Source: Reichenbachiella faecimaris (GTDB taxonomy: Bacteria; Bacteroidota; Bacteroidia; Cytophagales; Cyclobacteriaceae). Taken from it: a DNA stretch of 64,000 nucleotides. How positions within the stretch are numbered: the first letter of the stretch is position 1; the number at the start of each line of letters is the position of its first letter. The notes beneath the pieces are model-generated. The model saw only the letters and a list, made by a program, of their open reading frames with translations. It did not search any database and was not told the DNA's origin. Where the stretch lies: the NCBI RefSeq assembly GCF_900176375.1, contig NZ_FWYF01000002.1, positions 95,696 through 159,695 of the forward strand, given 5' to 3'. Shown piece after piece: positions 23,935 to 33,065 of this stretch. A program made the translations under genes and the position numbers.

Positions 23935-25602
23935 TTACTTTTCAATCATTACTATGTCACTATCCTTATAGCCAATTCTGACCGCCAGGGTATATAAGTA
24001 TTGTCCTTTATCAATATCAACAGGCTGAGTGTACACCTGCCATCCCGAATCAAGGTCAGGTTCGATTTCGTGATCCGAAAGGATGTAAGCCAAAGACGCT
24101 CCGGGCTCTTTGGTATAAATGGCCACCTTGCCCTTTTTTACATTCACTAAAGGTTTTGGTGTTTTTGGCTGCTTACCGTCAGGCCACATTTTTAGAAATA
24201 GCTCCTTTTCGGGTATTGCCCCCAAATCCTTTGCTTCAGTCAACCACTCATCCATGGCGCCGCGCAAAAACTGGATTTGCGTCTGATATTTGGGGTCATT
24301 TATCCTATTTTTTAAACTGTACGGATCCTCTTTCCTCAGGTAAAATTCCTCTTTCGTTTTCGTCTGACGAAACCAGTATTGCTGGTTCTTATTCAACTCT
24401 CCTGATGCATTCATAGCCAACAATTCATCCATCATGGGAATTTGCTTGCGATAAGAGATATCCTTGTAGGCTGGTTTTTCGGGATAGAAATTTCTGACAT
24501 ATACATAGTTCTTACTGATCACAGATCGTACCCGATCACTGAATTCATCGAAGCGATCACCAGAGCCAAAAATAAATTCTCGTCGTGCGACCGGACCTCC
24601 AATAAAGGCTTGCCCCTGTAAATAATCAGGTACATCCACATTGGCCAGCACCAACACTGTTGGCGCTAAGTCCACAAAAGACACCATGTCATAGTCATAC
24701 TTCTGTTTCAATGCGTCAGGCATGCGAACCATCAGTGGCACCCTCAAGCCAGACTCATAGTGCAATCTTTTGCTTCTTGGTAATGGGCCGCCGTGGTCGC
24801 TAAAAAAGAATATGATGGTGTTGTCCAACAAACCAGCAGCTTCCAATTCTTCAATCAGTACACCTACTTGCGCATCCATCAATTCGATATTGGAATAGTT
24901 TCTGGCGATATCTTTCCGCACGGTTTCCGTGTCAGGAAAATATGGGGGCACAGGCACTGTGGCAGGGTCTACAGTCAGCGGCTTGTCCTTGTTTTTCCAA
25001 AGGAAAGACTCATGGCTTACATTGATATTGAACACTGAAAAGAACGGTTGCCCTTCCCGTCTGTGCTTCCAATGTGCCTGATATCCATTCTCATCCCAAG
25101 CGGTGACTGGCGCAGCAAATTGATAGTCTGTCTTGGGATTATTGGTACAGAAATACCCGGCCTTGCGCAGATACTCAGTAAAACATTTCACCTTCGCGGG
25201 AATCACGGCCGAATACAGGGGTATAGCCTCTCCATTGACATCTACAGCCTCAGAGGGCGAGCTATAATCCCGGCTTCCCCACCCAGCCATATCTCTTCCA
25301 GTACGCATGTGCTGCGTGCCTATCGAAATGGGGTACATGCCAGTGATGATCGAACTGCGTGTAGGCGCACAAACACCTACTGTCGCATACGCCTCTGTAT
25401 AGATGGTGCTTTCAGCTGCCAGTCGATCTAAATTGGGGGTTTGAGCTGTAGAATCGCCATACATGGACAGCGCTGGGCTGATGTCTTCGCAAGTGATCCA
25501 TAGGATATTGGGCTGTTGGGCTTGTAATATCCCACTGAACCATATACTGATTAGCCCCATGTGCATCCTTTTCGAAAGACGATTGAATGGTAAATTCATC
25601 AT
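23935..25602 (-). CDS. S1-family sulfatase (CAPTR type)
   Basis: A 555-residue sulfatase with the maturation motif C78-A-P-T-R in GVCAPTRSSIITGMYP. The Thr at the fourth position is allowed in the C-x-P-x-R pattern. Metal ligands come from WITCEDISP near 35-43 and FFFSDHGGPLPR later. The signal peptide ends near LQAQ; ATGs at residues 13 and 15 are alternative starts. The C-terminal ~100 residues (from KMWPDGKQPKTPKP on) form a small beta domain with KEPGASLAYIL, which may resemble a fibronectin-like appendage. There is no T9SS tail. It lies between the T9SS sulfatase (6 bp) and the esterase (2 bp), so the run is one operon. It differs clearly from the iduronate-like group, suggesting another sulfate position. 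Confidence 0.9.
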   Translation of the reverse strand: MMNLPFNRLSKRMHMGLISIWFSGILQAQQPNILWITCEDISPALSMYGDSTAQTPNLDRLAAESTIYTEAYATVGVCAPTRSSIITGMYPISIGTQHMRTGRDMAGWGSRDYSSPSEAVDVNGEAIPLYSAVIPAKVKCFTEYLRKAGYFCTNNPKTDYQFAAPVTAWDENGYQAHWKHRREGQPFFSVFNINVSHESFLWKNKDKPLTVDPATVPVPPYFPDTETVRKDIARNYSNIELMDAQVGVLIEELEAAGLLDNTIIFFFSDHGGPLPRSKRLHYESGLRVPLMVRMPDALKQKYDYDMVSFVDLAPTVLVLANVDVPDYLQGQAFIGGPVARREFIFGSGDRFDEFSDRVRSVISKNYVYVRNFYPEKPAYKDISYRKQIPMMDELLAMNASGELNKNQQYWFRQTKTKEEFYLRKEDPYSLKNRINDPKYQTQIQFLRGAMDEWLTEAKDLGAIPEKELFLKMWPDGKQPKTPKPLVNVKKGKVAIYTKEPGASLAYILSDHEIEPDLDSGWQVYTQPVDIDKGQYLYTLAVRIGYKDSDIVMIEK

Positions 25603-25604
25603 AG

Positions 25605-26423
25605 TTATTCGCTGCTGGTTAATATGTTTAAGGATACTAAAAATTTATCCACTTCAGCCATTGTGAGTTCCACATATTTTGGCTTATTAAAGAAGGCGTG
25701 TTCTTCCCCTTTGTAAAATATGACGTCGCATCGACCACCTTCATTTTCTACTCCTTTCTGATATCTTTTTGCCAAGTCTACTGGCAAAACTTTATCCTTT
25801 GTGCCTACCAAAATCAAGGTAGGTGGATAATTGGCAGCTATGTGGTCTATGGGTGACACTTCCAGATAGCGACCCTCCATTCGTTGGAACCCGAACCCAC
25901 TGGGGCCAGTATCAAGTACTGGGTTGAACAGCAATAAAGCTGCAGGATTTATATCTCTATCTTGCCAGAAACAAGTAGCAGAAGCCAAATGTCCACCAGC
26001 AGATCCACCACCTACTGCTACCTGATTAGGGTCAATATTCAATGTTCTGGCATGATCCAATAAGTATTGGAAAGCATCAGAAGCATCTGCAGTGGCGTCT
26101 AATGGAGAGGTCTTATGCAAGTTGTAAATACGGTAATCAGCCGAAAAAGCCATCATCCCCCGTTTAGCCAGATACCTGGCCTGACGATTAAAGGCTTTGT
26201 AGCTGCCAGACCGCCAGCCTCCGCCATGGAAAAAAAGGACTGCTTTGTATGTCTTTGTAGAATCAAAATCGGCTGGCAAATACTGATGTAGTTTTAAGAC
26301 TACTGTATCCATTTGTTTGTATACGATTACTTTATCTGCGACACTCGGCTGGGCTGGTGCTGCCCATAGCCAAGAAATACTTGTACAGGTCAGTAGCAGT
26401 ATTATAATCCGTTTGACTGCCAT
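25605..26423 (-). CDS. Alpha/beta-hydrolase, carbohydrate-esterase-like
   Basis: A 272-residue secreted hydrolase with a signal peptide (1-21, ending WAAPA). The oxyanion motif HGGGWRSG is at about 66-73, the nucleophile serine is in GGGSAGGHLA, the acid is probably in GTKDKVLPVD, and the histidine is in EEHAFFN. This is the HSL-like/BD-FAE arrangement, seen in acetyl-xylan esterases and in many other esterases. Setting it between sulfatases and near two GH10s points to removal of acyl groups from a xylan-like glycan, which is inference. It overlaps the upstream sulfatase gene by 22 nt, so the genes are translationally coupled. Confidence 0.85.
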   Translation of the reverse strand: MAVKRIIILLLTCTSISWLWAAPAQPSVADKVIVYKQMDTVVLKLHQYLPADFDSTKTYKAVLFFHGGGWRSGSYKAFNRQARYLAKRGMMAFSADYRIYNLHKTSPLDATADASDAFQYLLDHARTLNIDPNQVAVGGGSAGGHLASATCFWQDRDINPAALLLFNPVLDTGPSGFGFQRMEGRYLEVSPIDHIAANYPPTLILVGTKDKVLPVDLAKRYQKGVENEGGRCDVIFYKGEEHAFFNKPKYVELTMAEVDKFLVSLNILTSSE

Positions 26424-27949
26424 ATCATCGTTCTTAAGCTCTCTTGCAACTCAGATAAAATAGGTGCCATACTTGCTTCATTCACCCAGTTTTTGGTTTC
26501 CAATGGGTCTTGCTGATAATCGTACAATTCTCTGGCGACCACCTTAGATTCGTCGTGGCTGATACGATCTGTAAAATCCCCCTCATACCATTCTACATAG
26601 CGATAGCGATCATTGCGAATGGCGTACCCCATTCTTTGACCTCTAGGGTACTGACTAATGGCAAAGGCTTTTACGCTGGCTTGATCTCCCGAAACAATCG
26701 ACACCAAGCTCTTGCCCTGCAAATGCTCAGGGATACTTAATCCACTCAACTCACATACTGTAGGAAAGATATCAACCAACTCTACCGGGCTGCTGTTTTG
26801 AGTGTAAACCTTATAATCTGGCGATTTGATCATGAGTGGTGTACGGGTGGCCTGCTCAAAATTCGAGTGTTTGTTCCATAAGCCATGATCGCCCAAGTGC
26901 CAACCATGATCTCCTACCAGCACTACCATGGTCGATTGATCCAGTCCTGTAGACTTCAAATATGCCATAAGTTTTCCGACCTGTGCATCTACATAAGAAA
27001 CACTCGCATAATAGCCATGAATCAATTCCTTTTGCTTGGCTGCCTTTACTGCGCCATTTTCGTCAATGTGCTCTTTGATGTCGGAGTAATTCTTCAACTC
27101 GCCAAAGGTGTGATAGGCAAACGCAGGAGAACCTTCTGCGTGCTGCTGGAAGGGCGCCAGTTCAATCTTATCTCTGTCGTACAAATCCCAATATTTTTTG
27201 GGGGCCACAAAGGGCAGATGCGGCTTGCGAAAACCAACTGTCAGAAAAAAGGGCTTATTCTCCTTTTGAAATTGATCCATCAAAGCAGTACTCTTGGTGA
27301 TCAATGCGCCATCTGCATAAGCATCGTCGGGCACATCCAGACATTCGCTGGATGGGTTGATTCCCTTTTTCTTGAATTCCCGATTGACAGCCAGCCAGAC
27401 TTTGTCGCTGGTAGGGTCTCCCGGAAAGTCGTTTTTCATTTCCTGATAGATTTTTTGAATCTCAGGACTCTGATACTTGAAATTGGCAGGTGTGTCAAAG
27501 CCCTTGGCATAGCTCAAATCCAAATCTTCGATGAAAGGCATTGACCACGACTTAGGATCATTCTTTTTGGCACCATGCAGCACTTTTCCCATTCCTACTG
27601 TTTCGTATCCTTGCTGCTTGAAATATTGCGGCATGGTGAGGATATCCGGATTTTTGTCTCGCATATTGGTTTTCAAATCCCACACCTTGGTATAGTCTGG
27701 GCGCATACCAGTCATAAAACTCACTCGCGACGGGGCACACACGGCCTGCTGACAGTGCGCATTGGTAAAGGCCACACTTTCCCCTGCCAAAGCATCCAAA
27801 TTTGGGGTGATCATCTGATTTTCATCATAGTCATGAATCAAGGGTTTTAAATCATCAACGATGATGAAAAGGACATTTTTGTTTTGCGCGGAAGCGTAAA
27901 AGGCAAACAAAAGCAATATCCCCAATAGTATGTTCTTAATACTTTTCAT
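26402..27949 (-). CDS. Iduronate-2-sulfatase-like sulfatase
   Basis: A 515-residue sulfatase if the ATG at 27949 is used. That start gives a clean signal peptide (MKSIKNILLGILLLFAFYAS) and no overlap with the previous gene; an upstream in-frame start at 27985 would overlap it by 32 nt. The formylglycine motif is C71-A-P-S-R in QQAVCAPSRVSFMTG, with metal-binding VDDLKPLI at 31-38 and HLGDHGLWNKHSN later. It ends after the catalytic domain with no T9SS tail or CBM, so it is probably periplasmic. It is a close paralogue of the proteins at 21760 and 27954 and probably arose by tandem duplication. Confidence 0.92.
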   Translation of the reverse strand: MKSIKNILLGILLLFAFYASAQNKNVLFIIVDDLKPLIHDYDENQMITPNLDALAGESVAFTNAHCQQAVCAPSRVSFMTGMRPDYTKVWDLKTNMRDKNPDILTMPQYFKQQGYETVGMGKVLHGAKKNDPKSWSMPFIEDLDLSYAKGFDTPANFKYQSPEIQKIYQEMKNDFPGDPTSDKVWLAVNREFKKKGINPSSECLDVPDDAYADGALITKSTALMDQFQKENKPFFLTVGFRKPHLPFVAPKKYWDLYDRDKIELAPFQQHAEGSPAFAYHTFGELKNYSDIKEHIDENGAVKAAKQKELIHGYYASVSYVDAQVGKLMAYLKSTGLDQSTMVVLVGDHGWHLGDHGLWNKHSNFEQATRTPLMIKSPDYKVYTQNSSPVELVDIFPTVCELSGLSIPEHLQGKSLVSIVSGDQASVKAFAISQYPRGQRMGYAIRNDRYRYVEWYEGDFTDRISHDESKVVARELYDYQQDPLETKNWVNEASMAPILSELQESLRTMIWQSNGL

Positions 27950-27953
27950 AGAC

Positions 27954-30900
27954 TTAATTAGCTGATTCTGAAACTTCCACGGCATCGATCAATACCTGCC
28001 CTTCACCTGCTGTGTTCCAACGGTTGATGATCAGTTGGGCGCTGGTGGCTGTGGCTCCAGTGGTAAATGAAAGCACGGCCTTTTGATAGTCTCCATTTCC
28101 TTTTACTCTTTCTACCACCTGCTCGCCACCAAAATCATCTACTTTCACAACAGATTTCATATCCTTAGGCGACTTGATAGAAGCCTCAACGGTATATTTT
28201 GTATTTGGCTTTAGGCTTTCTAGCGTTCGCTTAATACCACTTTTGTCGACAGTAAGTGCCACACAAGCTTGGCCTTGCTCGGCATTTTGATTGACCACAG
28301 ACGGCTTGGTATCACCAAACTGTTTCCAGGATTTTTCGAAATCCCCGTTTTCAAATCCATCACTAAACACTACTGTTTTTGAGACGGTTCGAACTGTTGA
28401 ATTGGGGTTGATCAAAGCTTCCCTCACGGCAAAATATGCTGGCTTTGGGTTGCCATCTTCATCAAACATAAACATGAATTTGTCGGCATGTTTGCCATGG
28501 CCATCCAGAATCCCCCAGGTATTATAAGTGACTACTCCTGTGGATCTTTTGGCCAACAATACTTTGAGAATATTGGCATAAGCCTCTCCCTGCTTTTTCA
28601 AGGCATCAGCTGTCTTCACTCTATCCCAGAGTTTATAATCAATCTCAGTCACGTGAAAATCCAAATCATTGGCATGCGTCCAATCGATCAATTCGGCCAA
28701 ATAATTCAGTTCTTTTGGCGCGAAAGCCAATGGCTCATCGCTTCTCAAGTGGGCTTGCCAGCCAATACCATCCACTCTTAGTCCTTTATCTTTTAAGTAT
28801 AAAATGGTCTCCTTTACTCGCTCCCACATGGGTGGCTCCATGCCACCGTGCTGATTATAAACCAGACTAATAGTTGGGGCATATTGGTTGGCCATTTCGA
28901 AGGCTTTTGAAATATAGATGGGTGTTTGATTTTTGTCCTTGTCAGCGCCAATGATCGTCCATGGGTTTTCCCAATCTTTCACACCTGGTTTTGGGCTAAA
29001 CCAAGTGCCGTCTTTTTCTACTGTCTCATTCACCACGTCCATCCATTTGATATTCGGATGACCATTGAAGCGCTTGCATTGGGCAGTGAAGAACTCAGTC
29101 ATTATTTTTTCCAACTCTTTAGGTGTGCGCTCATCTGCCTTCGCCCATTTCGAAGCTTGTGGACTGATAGGCCCATGCAGTCTCACCACGAGATTATTGG
29201 CCTTGGCCATATCTACTATGGCGTCTACTTCCTGCCAGTTCCATTCTCCTGGAGCAGGGTGAACTTTGGTTTGCTTGGCCGCATTTTCAGAAACGGTGTA
29301 GTTGAATTGACTGACAAGTATATCCTGCGCGTCTGTACCTAATTGGCTATGGGCCATGGTGGCTCCTATGTAGAAGGGTTCTTTATTTCCGTCCTTTAGG
29401 GCGTCTTTTAGCGCTACGCCTTGGATACTCTCACCTTTACTTTTTTTTTCTACGACTTGTACCTCGTCAAACCATGATTTGCCTGTGCCGTCGCCATACT
29501 TTTGAAGTCCAATCTTTACGGATGTGGCACCTGCTCCAGTAGTAAATGAGGCAGTCATTTGACCATAGTCATTGGCCTTGTGCTTTGCCTTCGCCTCCTC
29601 ACCCCCAAAGTCAGCCAACTTCAGTATGACGGCTTCATTGTTTTGTGTTTTGGCAAAAACTGAAACCTCATAGGTAGTTTCGGGCTTCAGTCCTTTGATC
29701 ACTCGATTGACGCCCCCTTTGGAACCTGTAAACTGCAAACTGGCACTGCCAGCATGCGCCTCCTCATTCACTACCTTTATGCCACATTTACCAAAGGTTT
29801 TCCAGCCCTCCAGTCCATTTTCAAATCCCGGATTAGAGACCAGATTGGCCCCACTACCTACTACGGGTGCAGCCATTCCTATTTTCACAGTTTGCTTCAT
29901 TGACTTTTTGAAAGCCTTTTTCTGAGTCTCTTGATTTACTAAAAAACCATCCAATTGACTTTGCAGTTCGTCTGCCAGGGCCTTGTTGCTCCCTACTACA
30001 TTTTGAGTTTCTAAGGGATCTTTCTTGTAATCGTACAGCTCCTTGGCCAAGATATTGGATGGGCTGGATGTGTCACCGTCTTTGTACCACACCACATATC
30101 TGTATCTATCATTGCGCATGGCATAGCCCATGTTTTTGGCTCTCGGATATTGGCTGATCGCAAATGGCTTTACACTCTTTTCTTTACCATCCAGGATTGG
30201 TTTTAAGCTTTTGCCTTGGAGGTAATCTGGCGTTTCCAGATCAGTTAAATCACACAACGTCGGGAAGATATCGACAAACTCTGTAGGTGAATCGTTTTGT
30301 ACCCCTTGCTGCATAGTGGTGCTGGCAAAAATCAATGGTGATCGGGTGGCCTGCTCGAAATTGGAATGTTTGTTCCACATACCATGGTCGCCCAAGTGCC
30401 AGCCATGATCACCCCAAAGCACGATAGACGTATTCTTAGCTAAATTTTGCGCTTCCAGCGCATCCAGTACTTTTCCTATCTGAGCGTCGACATACGAAAT
30501 ACAGGCGTAGTAGCCATGAATCAGCTCGCGTTGTTTGTCTTCATTGACCAATCCATTCTTACCATAGGCATCAGGGATATCCGTGTAGGAATTGAGCTCG
30601 CCGCTGTTGTGATAAGAGAGCTGTACTGTACCTGACGCTTGCTTTTGAAATTCTGCCAAGGGCATGTTTTCCCTTTTGTACATGTCCCAATATTTCTTGG
30701 GTGCTACAAAAGGCAAATGCGGTTTTTTGAACCCCACGCAAAGCAAAAATGGCTTTGATCCACTGGCTAAATTTTTTAATTGCTTGATGGCTTCTACTGC
30801 CACCATCCCGTCGAAGTATCCTTCGTCTGCTATATCCAAAGATTCAGTTGTAGGCTTGTTGCCATTTCTCACGTAAGCATTGAGCTTGCCTCCAGACAAT

Positions 30901-31439
30901 CCTTTGGCTTCGCCTTCTTTTCTGAGCGCTTCAAATTTGGCTTTGTTTTCGGGTGATTGGTAGTGTCCGGCTGGCTCACCATACTGTTCATCCTCCACAT
31001 CAGGCATCAGATAGGGCACAGACCATGATTTTTCATCCAGGCCTTTGTCTACACTTCTTGGGTCAAAGATTTTTCCTATACCTACCGTTTCGTAACCATT
31101 GCTTCTAAAGTATTGTGGCAGGGTTACTATGTTGGGATTTTTATCTCTAATCAAAGTTTTCAGATCCCAAACTTCGGTTACATCTGGACGCATACCAGTG
31201 AGCAAACTCGCTCTGGATGGTCCGCATACCGCTTGCTGACACTGCGTATTGGTAAAGGTGACACCCATGGCTGCCAGACGATCAATATTAGGCGTGATCG
31301 CCATCTCATCACCATAAGCACCTAATAATGGCTTGAGGTCATCTACTGCTATAAACAGTACATTTTGATCCTGAGCACTGGCCAAACCAGAAACGGCCAG
31401 ACTCAAGATCAACAAAAAAACCAACTTCAATTTCTTCAT
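27954..31439 (-). CDS. Sulfatase - CBM - GH10 - CBM fusion enzyme
   Basis: A 1161-residue bifunctional enzyme in one open frame. Signal peptide 1-22. The sulfatase domain runs to about 510, with FGly motif C72-G-P-S-R in QQAVCGPSRASLLTG, VDDLKPLL at 32-39 and HLGDHGMWNKHSN. A CBM4/9-like sandwich follows at about 520-665 (NPGFENGLEGW). A GH10 barrel spans about 690-1010, with acid/base E805 in WMDVVNETVEKDG and nucleophile E932 in HVTEIDYKL. A second CBM4/9-like domain closes the protein (1020-1161). Both catalytic centres are intact. The GH10 part shares HGPISPQASKWAK with the T9SS GH10 at 15697, and the CBMs resemble each other. There is no T9SS tail, so it probably acts in the periplasm. 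The fusion implies chain cleavage and desulfation of the same polymer. Confidence 0.92.
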   Translation of the reverse strand: MKKLKLVFLLILSLAVSGLASAQDQNVLFIAVDDLKPLLGAYGDEMAITPNIDRLAAMGVTFTNTQCQQAVCGPSRASLLTGMRPDVTEVWDLKTLIRDKNPNIVTLPQYFRSNGYETVGIGKIFDPRSVDKGLDEKSWSVPYLMPDVEDEQYGEPAGHYQSPENKAKFEALRKEGEAKGLSGGKLNAYVRNGNKPTTESLDIADEGYFDGMVAVEAIKQLKNLASGSKPFLLCVGFKKPHLPFVAPKKYWDMYKRENMPLAEFQKQASGTVQLSYHNSGELNSYTDIPDAYGKNGLVNEDKQRELIHGYYACISYVDAQIGKVLDALEAQNLAKNTSIVLWGDHGWHLGDHGMWNKHSNFEQATRSPLIFASTTMQQGVQNDSPTEFVDIFPTLCDLTDLETPDYLQGKSLKPILDGKEKSVKPFAISQYPRAKNMGYAMRNDRYRYVVWYKDGDTSSPSNILAKELYDYKKDPLETQNVVGSNKALADELQSQLDGFLVNQETQKKAFKKSMKQTVKIGMAAPVVGSGANLVSNPGFENGLEGWKTFGKCGIKVVNEEAHAGSASLQFTGSKGGVNRVIKGLKPETTYEVSVFAKTQNNEAVILKLADFGGEEAKAKHKANDYGQMTASFTTGAGATSVKIGLQKYGDGTGKSWFDEVQVVEKKSKGESIQGVALKDALKDGNKEPFYIGATMAHSQLGTDAQDILVSQFNYTVSENAAKQTKVHPAPGEWNWQEVDAIVDMAKANNLVVRLHGPISPQASKWAKADERTPKELEKIMTEFFTAQCKRFNGHPNIKWMDVVNETVEKDGTWFSPKPGVKDWENPWTIIGADKDKNQTPIYISKAFEMANQYAPTISLVYNQHGGMEPPMWERVKETILYLKDKGLRVDGIGWQAHLRSDEPLAFAPKELNYLAELIDWTHANDLDFHVTEIDYKLWDRVKTADALKKQGEAYANILKVLLAKRSTGVVTYNTWGILDGHGKHADKFMFMFDEDGNPKPAYFAVREALINPNSTVRTVSKTVVFSDGFENGDFEKSWKQFGDTKPSVVNQNAEQGQACVALTVDKSGIKRTLESLKPNTKYTVEASIKSPKDMKSVVKVDDFGGEQVVERVKGNGDYQKAVLSFTTGATATSAQLIINRWNTAGEGQVLIDAVEVSESAN

Positions 31440-31451
31440 CTCTTTAGTTGT

Positions 31452-33053
31452 TTAATGATTTCCCGAAATGTTGCCAAAATCTGTATCAGTGATGGCTCTG
31501 AATTCATTCAATGACTCATCATCGCCATACTGCTTTTGCCGTTCTTTCAGGTCTATTTTCATCTGTACGATGATGTCGGTGTAGGCCGGATCATCAATCG
31601 CATTATTCATTTCGTTCGGGTCTTTTTTGAGATCATAAAATTCCCATTGATCCACGTTGTAATAGAAATGAATCAGCTTGTACCTCTCTCCTCTCAATCC
31701 ATAGTGAGGCTGGACATGGTGCCAGAATGGAAATTCATAATAGTGATAGTACATGGAATTGGGCCAATCCGTTGGCTTATTGCCAATCATATTGGAAGCA
31801 AAACTTTTCCCTTGAACATCTCCTGGAATTTGCACACCAGCCAGATCTAAGATGGTGGGGGCAAAATCTACATTTGTGATCATGTCATTATTTTCCTTAG
31901 GTTGTTTGATCTCTGCAGGATAGCGAAGTACAAACGGCATTTTCAATGAAGGTTCGTACATAAATCGCTTGTCGAAAAAGCCATGATCACCCAAGTAAAA
32001 CCCTTGGTCTGAAGTATAGACTACTATAGTGTTTTCGGCCAAGCCTTCTTCATCCAGATATTTCAATACTCTGCCAATGCCATCATCTACAGATTTGACA
32101 CAGGCCAGATAGTCTTTGATGTATCGTTGGTATTTCCACTTGCGGGCTTCTTCTACTGTCATGGTGTCGTTCGGCATCCAGCCTTCGCCCATGCCTCGTT
32201 TATTTCCCCAAGCATACCACCTATTCAATTCCTTTGGAGAGAGACCCTCTGGAGGTGTCAGTTTCATGTCTTTTCTATTGAAAAAGTCCATGGTCATATC
32301 CGTATCACCTGCGGTCTTTTCTCTGCCTTTATAATCGTCGTAGAACGTCTCAGGATATGGCAATTCCATCCCCTTGTACAAGTCCACATACTTTTCTTCA
32401 GGAAACCAGTTTCTGTGTGGCGCTTTGTATTGCAGCATCAACATAAAAGGCTTTTCATTTTCCTTTTCGTTTTTCAGCCAATCCAGCGCATAATTAGTAG
32501 TCAGGGTGGTGGCATAGCCTTCCTCTTTCACCTTAGTACCATTCTCATTGTAAATAGGATTATAATAGAACCCTTGCTGACCAGGGTTGTCATGATATTT
32601 GAAGTAGTCAAACCCGACTGGTTCAGTACCTAAGTGCCATTTGCCTACCAAGGCAGTTTTATAACCATGGTCTTGCATGGCCTTTGGGAATGTCCACTGC
32701 GTAGAGTCGAATTTGCCCCCACTTTCGTTTTTGTAGTAGCCGTTTTCGTGACTGTACTTGCCTGTCAGGATAGCCGCGCGGCTAGGGCCGCAAATGGCAT
32801 TGGTGCAAAACACATTATTGAACTTAATGCCTTCATTGGCAATACGATCAATATTCGGCGTTTGTAAATAATCGTCATAAATACCCCCATAAGCACTGAT
32901 CGCATGTGTGGCATGATCGTCACTCATGATGTAGATAATGTTTGGGCGTTTTTTCTTGCTGGCAGTCGAACTGGTACAGCTTGTCACTATAGATGACATT
33001 ACCATCGCTACTGCTAATCCTACTCCAATTTGATATTTCATTTTATTCATCAT
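31452..33053 (-). CDS. S1-family sulfatase lipoprotein (CGPSR type)
   Basis: A 533-residue arylsulfatase-type enzyme. The N-terminus is a lipoprotein signal with VTSC (C26), so it is membrane-anchored. The FGly motif is C88-G-P-S-R in NAICGPSRAAILTG, metal ligands are in IMSDDHATH (41-50), and the late motif is TSDQGFYLGDHGFFDKR. It is not of the iduronate-like group: the insert with RKWKYQRYIKDYLACVKSVDDG is typical of other sulfatase subfamilies. It lies in the PUL operon between the fusion (12 bp) and the GH3 gene. The target sulfate position is unknown. Confidence 0.92.
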   Translation of the reverse strand: MMNKMKYQIGVGLAVAMVMSSIVTSCTSSTASKKKRPNIIYIMSDDHATHAISAYGGIYDDYLQTPNIDRIANEGIKFNNVFCTNAICGPSRAAILTGKYSHENGYYKNESGGKFDSTQWTFPKAMQDHGYKTALVGKWHLGTEPVGFDYFKYHDNPGQQGFYYNPIYNENGTKVKEEGYATTLTTNYALDWLKNEKENEKPFMLMLQYKAPHRNWFPEEKYVDLYKGMELPYPETFYDDYKGREKTAGDTDMTMDFFNRKDMKLTPPEGLSPKELNRWYAWGNKRGMGEGWMPNDTMTVEEARKWKYQRYIKDYLACVKSVDDGIGRVLKYLDEEGLAENTIVVYTSDQGFYLGDHGFFDKRFMYEPSLKMPFVLRYPAEIKQPKENNDMITNVDFAPTILDLAGVQIPGDVQGKSFASNMIGNKPTDWPNSMYYHYYEFPFWHHVQPHYGLRGERYKLIHFYYNVDQWEFYDLKKDPNEMNNAIDDPAYTDIIVQMKIDLKERQKQYGDDESLNEFRAITDTDFGNISGNH

Positions 33054-33065
33054 CTATAGTGTTTA

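Noticed and set aside
26885..27544. Long plus-strand ORF opposite a sulfatase gene
   Set aside because: It lies entirely within the sulfatase frame on the other strand, with no recognisable protein features.
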